Shown here: one piece after another, positions 12,201 to 18,524 of the stretch
Position numbering within the stretch: position 1 is the first letter of the stretch
How the letters are laid out: each line of letters begins with the position of its first letter
From: Escarpia spicata
Taxonomy: Eukaryota > Annelida > Polychaeta > Sabellida > Siboglinidae
NCBI GenBank assembly: GCA_963995525.1
Contig: OZ023210.1
Span: 2,910,073-2,974,072, forward strand
Reading direction: 5' to 3'
Length of the DNA stretch: 64,000 nt
The notes under the pieces: generated by a model
The model's database searches: none
Seen by the model: the letters and a program-made list of their open reading frames with translations, nothing else
What the model was told of the DNA's origin: nothing
Position numbers and translations under genes: made by a program

Positions 12201-15200
12201 TGTTGATCTCGGCCCTCGTCGATCTCGGCCCACATATTCCTACTTTCTGGTACAATGTATGTCATCGATCTCGACCTCGGACTGGGACATGATCCACAAA
12301 ATTAAAATTGTCCGTTACTTTCTTTCCGGTTGTTTTGTGTCCATTAATTTCTATCCTACAACCGTATATTATATGTGGCCTCTATATTATACAATAAATA
12401 GTTCCGATAATAAATGTCATAGACATAGTAATAGCAATAGCTTCAAATGTAGTAGTGATAGGAAGGAAGCAGTGATATAGTAAACTGAAGGAAACAAAGT
12501 AATAGTAATAGAGTACATTGAAATGTAATTGTACATTGAAATGTAATTGTAATGCGACACTGCATTTATTACTATGCATCACATATAAATAAACTGGTCA
12601 GTAAGCTGCAACAATTAACAACAATGCTGCTGACAGGATATCTGGCCGTATTCTTCCAACTGCTCTGGAACTGCAACAGTAAATACAAAAATAAAATAAA
12701 AGTAAGTATTTCTATTCCAAGATTCCACCATGAACATAGATAATAGTTTAAATATGTAGATGCTCAGATATAAATGTTTTATCTTGGATGTAGATTTACA
12801 GCATATGGTCATGGTCAATATCAACTTCACAATAAATGGTCATCTGTTAAATATTTCAGGGTCAACAGGAATAGTTATATAAATGGTCACTGTCTCGCTG
12901 GTTAAACCACAAACATTATGTTTTACTGCATTCCAGATATCATAAAAAAGTAATAAAATATCTGATGCACCATATTGGCAGGGTAGACGGGAAATATATG
13001 TCAGATATAAAAACTATAATATTAGTTATTAAAATTATTTGAATGCAATCAGTTGCTTAAAAACAATCCCGAACTAACTAATATGAGCTCTTTAGCAAGT
13101 ATTTCAGCTTATAACCACTACTTATATTACAAACAGTACCAGAATTGAGAAAATGTCTACCCTCTGTGATCGCCAGATTAACATCAATTTTAAATTTCAA
13201 ATTTTCCCGCCATTTTGTAAGGTACGCCTGTGATATATTAGATCATGTCTACGTCAAATTTGATGACAGTTTTGGCTGATTTTTTATTCTGTAGTGATTT
13301 ATGACTAGTATATTTACTATATATATATATATATATATGTCATTGTTTTTTGTCGCAATGCGTAGCCAATTACAGCATCGCCTGTACATCGAAAAAAATC
13401 AACATTACCTTCTACCATCAGTTGGTATGTGGTGGCATCTATGCTGGTTCCACATCGTATGTGGCACCACTTCTCGCATGATTCGCATTGCACGGCTTTA
13501 TAATTTGTTTGTACTCTTCTGTGGCACTCTACGCAAGGGTGTAACTGCGGCATTGCTAATGAGTTGTGAATAGCCTTTCTACTACAGTAACGCACTATTT
13601 ATAGAAACATAACACCCGCCCCATGCCATGATTAGCTGCCATAATCATATCTACTCAAACATTCACACCCTGTTCAATTCCCTGATTGGCTATCATGAAC
13701 ACCTAGAAAAGTTTAAGCCCACATCTGGAAATTTCAGTGTCGGTATTGGCTGATTCTATCAACGCTGTTCACATTCCAAGAAAATGCAGTTAGATCACCA
13801 AATCGATCCATATACCAAAAAAACAATGCATCAAACACCATATCGACTTCTCTGGGAAGCACAAAATAGTCTAAACTGATTTGATGTGCGATTGCGGTAC
13901 GTGTTCCGATATCGACTGTGTCGGTATGGGAACGCGTATGACCACTATTGGTCATAAAAAACATATGATACAGGAGATATTGGTCATAGAACATATGATA
14001 CAGGAGATATTGGTCATAGAACGTGTGATACAGGAGATATTGGTCATAGAACGTGTGATACAGGAGATATTGGTCATAGAACGTGTGATACAGGATATAT
14101 TGGTCATAGAACGTGTGATACAGGAGATATTGGTCATAGAACGTGTGATACAGGAGATACAAATCTAACAGCAATAGTATGAGTGTATTTTCGCGGTTTG
14201 TTTTATCAAATTGCACAATTTCTCAATATTCCGGCAGGCAGCTACCATACAAGTGATGATTTGTACTAGAAGGCATCACTAAAACGATGTTGTTTATTTC
14301 TGTTTCTTGCTTGTGCCTTTAGTAGTCATACGTGATTTTTCATTCTCTATTATTAAAGCAATTCTTTCTAAGCTAATAAACATTCAAGATGAACAGTATC
14401 AAAACGTGATCATTTCCCATAAATACGTTTTGAGCTTTGTTCCGATGCACTTTGTGCAATGGACCGGTGTGAATGAGACACACAGCTTCAACTTCACAAC
14501 TGGGGTCGCAACGATTCACGATTCAACTACAGTAGACATCAAAGATCAAATGCATTGGGGTTCTTTGATAAGTTAAACAATAATGATCAGTTATCGTGTT
14601 TTTTGTATTTTGTGTGCCTGAGTATACACTGTATTTTACTTTATTTTTACAATCATTATTATTTTATTATTAGTATTATTTATTAAGATGAAGTAAACTA
14701 CAGTGTATGGTTTAAACTTTACGTAACACAAACTGCATTACATTTACTGGAAATTCGTATTTACTAAACATCACCTATAGTCATATATGAAATAGTCTTT
14801 TTGTATTACATGAAACTTGTTTAAAGTGGAACCAGTCTCCGAGTGTCAAATATTTCACTTTTATATACATTGATGTACAAAAGTGCAGGTTTTCATTACA
14901 TCGTCTGTGCAGTAAACAAGCAAGTACCTATAACGGCTTTGCCGTTATACAAAAAAAAGACATGCTCAGTGAAATAATGCTTGAATAGCATACCGATTAC
15001 TACGGCCTCGACATTTTTTATCAGACACAAATAAAAATATGAAATGATCTGCTCATTCATTGAAACAACGCAAGAGCACCAAGCCGATTACAAATGCCTC
15101 AGTCGACTACGTACGTTGTTACCACAAACAAATCAAAGACAAAGAACATTATACATCCGCTCAATGTAACAATGCTACACAGCTGGCCGATTAATATGGC

Positions 15201-16072
15201 CTCCACAGTTTATTTAGAGACACCAATCAAAGACAAATAACATGAAAGGATCTGCTCAATGAAACAATGCACGAGTACCAACCCGATTACTAAAGCCTCA
15301 ACCGACTACATACATTGTTACCACACACCAATCAATGAAACAATGCAAGAGCACCAAGCCGATTACTTTTTCGACTCCACACCACATACAAATCAAAGAC
15401 AAACAACACAAACTTAAAGCTCAGTGAAACTTAGATTTTTTCATATGTTAGACTGGTTTTGAATCATATCCAATTTTAACTTCCAGTTAAGTTTCACTTC
15501 CAATTAATTTAGTAGAAGCTGTGCGAATAATCTCATTGAAATAGGTGGGCCGATATGTTTATTCTCTACACACACGCATACACACGCACATATATATTTA
15601 TACATATCCCCCAACACAACTACCTATTTTAACAACTATAATCAGGTGGGCCGAGTTCGAGGTGGGCCGAGATCAACATGGGCCGAGATCGACGGGCCGA
15701 GATCGACGTGAGTCGAATGAGACCTCATGAGATCATAACATTGTAACCACAATATATACAGACTAGTCAGTTAATATAACGTTGCCGAGTGCTGGAAACA
15801 ACTAGGAAACTAGGAATAACTGCGCAATTTTGTCACCGTCACCCGCGGACGTGATGCCACTGCTACTGCTGCCAGTGCTGGTGGAGACGGCGGTGAAATA
15901 TTAGGAGGGTAACAACCATTCATCACGAAAAAACTGAAGTGCGTTATTATTCTGACTTACTTGTCGTTGTGGATTTGTACCGCCCAACTATGACGCAACA
16001 GCGGGAGCAGCGGAGGCTGAGCGCGGCATCACGCAATCGAAGGGGATGACCGCGGAAACTCTGTAGCCCCAT
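112..16072 (-). CDS. VWA8: VWA8, 5' half of gene (13 exons, partial)
   Basis: VWA8 is a large mitochondrial AAA+ ATPase of the dynein-related/MoxR type with a C-terminal VWA domain; its exact substrate is unsettled. Exons, 5' to 3' on the minus strand: 15961-16072, 11508-11594, 10967-11022, 9904-9978, 9427-9537, 9062-9229, 7808-7972, 6090-6139, 5729-5837, 5148-5252, 3053-3307, 745-822, 112-272. Every junction has AG at the acceptor and GT at the donor, except one GC donor after 5148, and all phases agree, giving about 510 codons. The translated order matches what I know of the family: transit peptide, degenerate first Walker A (GPPGPLRR), NVLPVLNNLLENREMQL, PLDPPLRSRF, LGLPDFPLD, second Walker A (GPPGCGKS), then Walker B-like LAVLDGVH. 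The gene continues beyond position 1, so the rest of module 2 and the VWA domain are outside. Several introns carry minisatellites; two arrays include the exon's own donor site. Confidence 0.93.
285..595. repeat. Degenerate ~25-bp tandem repeat (VWA8 intron 12)
   Basis: Repeats of TCAGTTTCACCCCATGAACA-type units with variable spacing. The array starts about 12 nt upstream, in the transcript sense, of the exon 13 acceptor, so exon 13 has repeats on both sides. Confidence 0.7.
745..822 (-). CDS. VWA8: VWA8 exon 12: Walker A of second ATPase module
   Basis: Twenty-six codons beginning GCGKSVIAKQFAELLGY and ending EPIMLYQ. This completes a canonical nucleotide-binding loop (Lys-Ser present), unlike the first module. 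Phase 0 at both ends, donor GTATGT. Confidence 0.95.
1325..1612. repeat. 30-bp minisatellite, about 9 copies
   Basis: The unit reads ATGACATGTCACGGTGTCTA followed by GACCGGGTTT. Each copy carries TCTAGA and the near-palindrome TGACATGTCA. It lies in the 2.2-kb VWA8 intron 11 and has no relation to coding sequence. Confidence 0.92.
1880..2625. mobile_element. Foldback element with long diverged inverted arms
   Basis: Sequence around 1917-1960 (CCATGCATTCAGAACATG, TTTACAAGGATAG) recurs inverted at about 2557-2600. Sequence at 2160-2190 (GTTTCTAAATTTTATTTATC) recurs inverted at 2284-2312. The centre is an AT-rich spacer near 2240. No ORF is present. This looks like a non-autonomous DNA transposon with arms of about 300 bp; ends and target duplication are unclear. 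Confidence 0.65.
2879..3075 (-). repeat. 56-bp tandem repeat of VWA8 exon 11 end plus donor, 4 copies
   Basis: ACTGAC (reverse complement of the GTCAGT donor) occurs at 2879, 2935, 2991 and 3047, exactly 56 bp apart. Each unit has 23 nt of exon tail followed by 33 nt of intron ending in CTTATAG, an acceptor-like end. The copy at 3047 is the first donor met by the transcript and keeps the reading frame. Later donors would add 56 nt, shift the frame and meet a stop. Confidence 0.9.
3053..3307 (-). CDS. VWA8: VWA8 exon 11: linker up to second P-loop
   Basis: Eighty-five codons ending DMMESHLVKDFCLIGPP. The last Gly-Pro-Pro combines with GCGKS of exon 12 to make a canonical Walker A, GPPGCGKS, split by an intron. 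The donor is GTCAGT. The last 23 nt of the exon plus the donor and 33 nt of intron are repeated in a 56-bp tandem array just downstream. Confidence 0.9.
3366..4604. mobile_element. hAT-like TIR element, non-autonomous, degraded
   Basis: The left end reads TAGGGTTGACATGC...CCCGCC and includes ACCGGGTGGGAAATACC. The inverted right end (4536-4604) gives CAGGGTTGGCACG and GCGGGAAATACCCGGTAT. The CAGGG terminal bases and the degraded nearby CAGTGG duplication suggest hAT. There is no transposase ORF inside. The assignment rests on termini only. Confidence 0.45.
4605..5147. other. VWA8 intron 10, no recognisable element
   Basis: A short TA tract near 4620 and otherwise unique AT-rich intron sequence. 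I see no exon or repeat here. The GC donor of exon 10 is at its right end. Confidence 0.6.
5148..5252 (-). CDS. VWA8: VWA8 exon 10, ends at a GC splice donor
   Basis: Thirty-five codons with STQRLLQRLYPYDVMLGKEG and QTAV. The exon ends AAG|GCAAGT, the textbook GC-AG donor context, instead of GT. With this donor the exon stays in phase 0 and joins the next exon as DAFK-SFSLQ, matching the family's 'LK-RFELQ'. A downstream GT (GTCATA) is weak and out of phase. Confidence 0.9.
5729..5837 (-). CDS. VWA8: VWA8 exon 9
   Basis: A 109-bp exon encoding LSQILSFASTLKSDEAKTLG and LPDFPLDNLH. The ILSFA(s/t)TL...LGLPDFPLD pattern is characteristic of VWA8. Acceptor CTTGTAG, donor GTAAGT; it takes phase 2 back to phase 0. 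Confidence 0.93.
6090..6139 (-). CDS. VWA8: VWA8 exon 8
   Basis: A 50-bp exon encoding DHLQVLNAIAHGVPPD, equivalent to the 'dqLkLLysig.nV' segment of VWA8. It leaves phase 2 before a perfect GTAAGT donor. On its acceptor side a 28-bp minisatellite begins only about 10 nt upstream of the AG. Confidence 0.82.
6150..7510. repeat. 28-bp minisatellite, about 48 copies (VWA8 intron 7)
   Basis: The unit is CATCATCAATGTACACATTA plus TCATCAAA, with variants CCCATT, CGTCAG and ATTTTC. Because 28 is not divisible by three, all three frames stay open as repetitive translations; these are not genes. The array ends about 10 nt from the exon 8 acceptor, so the branch point must lie in or at the edge of the array. 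Confidence 0.95.
7808..7972 (-). CDS. VWA8: VWA8 exon 7: sensor/arginine-finger region of module 1
   Basis: Fifty-five codons encoding ELDAWKLVRVSEDFRVIALG and then GNPLDPPLRSRFQA. The PLDPPLRSRF motif is the (L)DpaLRSRF signature of MoxR/dynein-related AAA+ proteins. Phase 0 at both ends, acceptor TTTTCAG, donor GTATAT. Confidence 0.95.
8140..8875. repeat. 27-bp minisatellite (VWA8 intron 6)
   Basis: The unit is GTACTTCATCAGTGTTCATT plus CGGGAGT, with many point variants towards both ends and near-identical copies in the centre at about 8340-8470. The 9-codon period keeps long frames open on both strands without coding meaning. Confidence 0.92.
9062..9229 (-). CDS. VWA8: VWA8 exon 6: Walker B region of module 1
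   Basis: Fifty-six codons with VLVLEGIEKAERNVLPVLNN and LLENREMQLDDGRFLM. The LVLEG strand sits at the Walker B position and the ENREMQL segment is the most conserved stretch seen in the window. Phase 0 at both ends. A 27-bp minisatellite lies in the following intron. Confidence 0.95.
9427..9537 (-). CDS. VWA8: VWA8 exon 5: first ATPase module
   Basis: Thirty-seven codons, including LTRKEVEYVSLSRDTTEMDL and the conserved KQRREIR. Phase 0 at both ends. The acceptor is a CCCCAG and the donor GTACCA. Confidence 0.92.
9904..9978 (-). CDS. VWA8: VWA8 exon 4: first Walker A-like loop
   Basis: Twenty-five codons carrying LLGQDVFLIGPPGPLRR. The position is that of a P-loop, but the canonical GKS/T is replaced by LRR. 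As far as I know the family shares this, so the first module may not bind ATP in the usual way. Phase 0 at both ends; donor GTATCT. Confidence 0.92.
9980..10965. other. VWA8 intron 3, no recognisable element
   Basis: Unique AT-rich sequence. A TCACGTGAT E-box-like word occurs near 10727-10735 but far from any start. No exon-like segment was found between exons 3 and 4. Confidence 0.55.
10967..11022 (-). CDS. VWA8: VWA8 exon 3: helix before Walker A
   Basis: A 56-bp exon encoding PDPIPQTLIKQLRWIMQK. The 'LRWIMQKDLLGQD' junction with the next exon is typical of VWA8. Acceptor TTTTAG, donor GTAACT; it returns the reading frame to phase 0. Confidence 0.9.
11508..11594 (-). CDS. VWA8: VWA8 exon 2: conserved N-terminal strand region
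   Basis: An 87-bp exon encoding the segment before the first ATPase module (TIGDVSMRVKHPKHPELVP). The acceptor is TTTCATACAG and the donor GTGAGT. It enters and leaves in phase 1. VWA8 proteins have a similar 'pKxPELVP' motif just after the transit peptide. Confidence 0.88.
11844..12125 (+). mobile_element. tRNA-derived SINE
   Basis: The head reads GGGGGCGCGATAGTGTAGTG G and contains an A box (TAGTGTAGTGG) and a B box (GAGTTCAATACCCG) at tRNA spacing, then an unrelated body ending near the GGGACGTAAAAGAACC segment. It lies in VWA8 intron 1, antisense to the gene. I do not know the family name. The B box reads TTCAATACC rather than TTCGANNCC, so it is an old copy. Confidence 0.8.
13317..13595 (-). 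CDS. PHD-type zinc finger ORF, transposon-associated
   Basis: A 92-codon open frame with PCVECHRRVQTNYKAVQCES and CEKWCHIRC, that is C-x2-C, C-x2-C, W-C-H-x2-C, followed by FFRC. The spacing fits a PHD/RING-like treble-clef finger that lacks its final cysteine pair partner. Similar fingers occur in invertebrate transposon-linked ORFs. Here it lies inside the inverted-repeat pair of VWA8 intron 1. The end of the frame runs into a TA microsatellite, so the protein is probably truncated. Confidence 0.5.
   Translation of the reverse strand: MRYCSRKAIHNSLAMPQLHPCVECHRRVQTNYKAVQCESCEKWCHIRCGTSIDATTYQLMVEGNVDFFRCTGDAVIGYALRQKTMTYIYIYI
13950..14162. repeat. 28-bp minisatellite, about 7 copies
   Basis: The unit is GTGATACAGGAGATATTGGT plus CATAGAAC, starting from TTGGTCATAAAAAACATATG. 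Copies in the centre are identical. It interrupts an antisense open frame upstream of the PHD-finger ORF. Confidence 0.92.
14920..15425. repeat. Degenerate ~75-105 bp tandem repeat
   Basis: The phrase TGAAACAATGCAAGAGCACC followed by AAGCCGATTAC recurs with changes near 14968, 15060, 15164, 15260 and 15334, each followed by AATCAAAGACAAA-like text. Unit length varies by deletion. No coding potential. Confidence 0.6.
15961..16072 (-). CDS. VWA8: VWA8 exon 1: start codon and mitochondrial transit peptide
   Basis: The ATG at 16070-16072 opens 37 codons rich in Arg, Leu, Ser and Cys with no acidic residue except one Asp, as expected for a mitochondrial presequence. The exon ends with one base of a split codon before a GTAAGT donor. 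That base joins the AG at the start of exon 2 to make Lys, after which the conserved VWA8 N-terminus (VTIGDVSMRVKHPKHPELVP) follows in frame. I chose this start because of the phase match, the strong donor and the lack of another coherent leader in the 4.4-kb intron. It is inferred, not proven by transcript. Confidence 0.75.
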
Positions 16073-16280
16073 CGCGCGCCTGGCAGACAACTCCCACGAT
16101 AAAACAACAACACGTGACATGGTTTTGGGTCAATGTGGCACGCTTCGGTTTTGCTCCGAATGGTAGCATAGCAGACTGGAATAATTAAATACGGAACACC
16201 GACATCGCTCCAATGTCAGTCCTGTAAATCATCCATTGTCGCCCACGTGTTGTTTGCGTTTCCCCCGTCTCACTCTCGCC
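16073..16280 (-). promoter_or_regulatory. Probable VWA8 promoter region with E-box
   Basis: The 200 bp before the VWA8 ATG are more GC-rich than the surroundings. They contain CACGTGAC at 16111-16118, a USF/MITF-type E-box about 40 bp from the ATG. A 452-bp TIR element begins directly beyond, at 16281. No TATA box is evident. The call rests on position and motif only. Confidence 0.35.
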
Positions 16281-16732
16281 TGGGGTAAGACCACATTTAG
16301 ATTTTACATAGACGGCCATTATAACGTTTCCTTCATTTCCTACAAAATTTGTCATACGATTTTCTTGAAAATTTCACAGCATATTTAACCTTCATTGACA
16401 CAAGTTCTGTGGAAAACTCGTAACATTCTCATACCTCATTTTCAGAAAAATCTACCCAAACCTGACACCCCTCAATTTCGCTCCAATCTGGTGACGGATT
16501 TTGAAATATTGGTGCATCCTGCAAAATAGCCACTGTGCGAAACGCGAGCGACTAGCGTATATTCATTGCTACCTCGTGAAAGATCTAATGCAGTAGTACA
16601 TTCAGTATACACTGGACTAACGTGTGCCATCTTAAAATGTCAAAAAATTCACACATCACACCAAAGCGGTATTGTCAAAGGCACTCTTTCGGTGGCTAAT
16701 GGCGGACGAATCCTTAACGTGGTCTTACCCCA
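16281..16732. mobile_element. 452-bp TIR element (MITE), intact copy
   Basis: It begins TGGGGTAAGACCAC and ends GTGGTCTTACCCCA, a perfect 14-bp terminal inverted repeat. There is no ORF. A second copy at 18525-21260 has the same termini and interior, which proves that it is a dispersed unit. Target-site duplication is not visible. It lies just upstream of VWA8. Confidence 0.85.
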
Positions 16733-16734
16733 AA

Positions 16735-17685
16735 TTGCAAATCTTCACGAAAGTTAGATTTATATCAAGCAATACATGTAACTAGAATAACCACAAAGGG
16801 ACATTTACACTGTCTCAATAACAATTAAAATATGCGTCATCAAACTGTGCATACCTCCAAGCTAAACAGCGCCTTGAGTTGGTTTAAACATGCTTATTCA
16901 GTACCTTATACCACATACGACGTTTGCTTGACACGGATGATACTGAGCAAAACATACAGGCCAACACAGTGTCTTACTGACATGGGAGTAAAATATATAG
17001 AATATTAACGAAACATTTTTTTGGTAATTTTTGGTAACAAATACAAACAATCAATTTTTAAGCAACATTTTATTGGACATCCAAATTGCATATCTTCACG
17101 AATTTTTGTATAACGCAATGCCCACAAACTATGCTAAATAATATGATGCAATCATGAACTGTGTGTCACTCGTGTACGACACCAGTAGGTATCAAGAGCA
17201 TGAGCCAGGCATTTCAACAATATTCACAATATTGAAAGGCACAGAGGTGTCTTTTGATGGTAACTACAATTATATTGTAGATAACGCGCTAAAACGCTGG
17301 GTATAAATTGAGGTATATACATAGTACATTATGAAACAAAAACGGGATGCCCAGTAGAACGTATATCTTGCATCACACAAATTGTCATCCTTACCCCCCT
17401 TAAAATAATCATACTTTTACACAGGCGCAGATCTCTGTTTGATGCAGAGTGTCCAAACATCGCCACACGTCAATTACTCGGCCACTATATATTTCGCTGA
17501 TGTACACACATTATTGGAAACAAGAGGTACAGCTGGCAAGATAGATAATTTCAGAAAGAAACAAACGTTTGACAAGGACATCCAAGACACGTGATAAAGG
17601 TTGCTGACAGTTGTGGCACCCGGTATCTCTGCAAGTGCATCAACGATTCCACTGTCCTAATCATGTTTTATTCAAACATCACAAA
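16735..17685. other. Spacer without recognised features
   Basis: Unique AT-rich sequence. A short phrase (CAAATTGCATATCTTCACGA, about 17083) resembles the flank of the MITE at 16733. I see no gene. Confidence 0.5.
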
Positions 17686-17689
17686 ATTC

Positions 17690-18001
17690 TTACAAGTTTA
17701 CTAAAACATTTCCGATGTTAAATATACGGATATAACGTACAAAATACCAGTGATAAGAACAGCTTCTTGTCAGACTAGTTGACGTAACTAAGCGTATAAT
17801 TAGTCTAAGCTGCCTTGCCTTGTGCAAACTTCGGTATAATTCGGTTATATTACAGCTGAAAAGTGCATGACCGTCAACAATAATAGTATGCCGGTCCATG
17901 TACACAATTTCAATATATGGCACTTCTGTTAGGTGACCAGTTTTAATTTGTATGGCTACACAATTCGGATCATTGCGGTCGCTGCATATTTGGAGTGTCA
18001 C
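17690..18001 (-). CDS. Unrecognised 103-codon ORF with PDZ-like C-terminal pattern
   Basis: The frame is VTLQICSDRNDPNCVAIQIK, then HTIIVDGHALFSC, then ITELYRSLHKARQLRLIIRL. The D-x-I-V-V-D-G-x-x-L...L..A..L.L.I.R order resembles the second half of a PDZ domain, but there is no clear GLGF loop. A possible acceptor (TCATAGCAG) precedes the frame. It may be a terminal exon of a gene lying upstream on the minus strand, or chance. The composition is not repetitive, which is why I list it. Confidence 0.28.
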   Translation of the reverse strand: MTLQICSDRNDPNCVAIQIKTGHLTEVPYIEIVYMDRHTIIVDGHALFSCNITELYRSLHKARQLRLIIRLVTSTSLTRSCSYHWYFVRYIRIFNIGNVLVNL

Positions 18002-18524
18002 ACACTGCTATGATAGTCTCAGTCACATTCGGAGTATATTTATGCAGATTCTCAATTGTTCTTGTTGTCTCAGTTAGTGTATGGATGTTACTGTAAAAAA
18101 CAGATGCTAAATGCCTGATTGGTAGAAGTGTGTGGACAACCTGCTTCCTATGGTGGCCACCTTTTCACTAAAATTAGGACTGGGTGGGGGGGGGGGGTGG
18201 AATCAAAATGTTGCCTGTTTGCCCATTATTGCTTATTGTGCGATCCAAGTATGATAACATACAAGTGCCGTATAATTAGGAAGGACAAATTGGAACAGGA
18301 GAAACACTCAAGTTAGTATTGGAGTTAAGAAGCACGCATTTATATATGTCGCTTACAAAAATATAAATGATATAACTGAGGCGAAATTCATCTTACTGGA
18401 AATTATTGGAAATATATCCAAATTGTCGCACATGATGCCCATTTAAAAGAAACTCCAAACCATCACCCGTCGCTCAAATCACATGTTGGCGGTTTTCGTG
18501 ATAAAACGGGCCGAATTTCTAATT

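Larger units (their letters stand above)
12150..15715. mobile_element. Putative DNA transposon bounded by inverted CGATCTCGGCCC repeats
   Basis: At 12153-12233 the motif GTCGATCTCGGCCC is repeated about five times. At 15643-15712 the same motifs occur reverse-complemented, including a shared run of more than 30 bp around CCCATGTTGATCTCGGCCC. Such inverted subterminal repeats 3.5 kb apart suggest a transposon. Between them lie a PHD-finger ORF and minisatellites but no recognisable transposase. The alternative is two independent copies of a small repeat. Confidence 0.4.

Noticed and set aside
14307..14576. 89-codon frame on the plus strand
   Set aside because: Non-repetitive, but no homology, splice sites or context that I could use.
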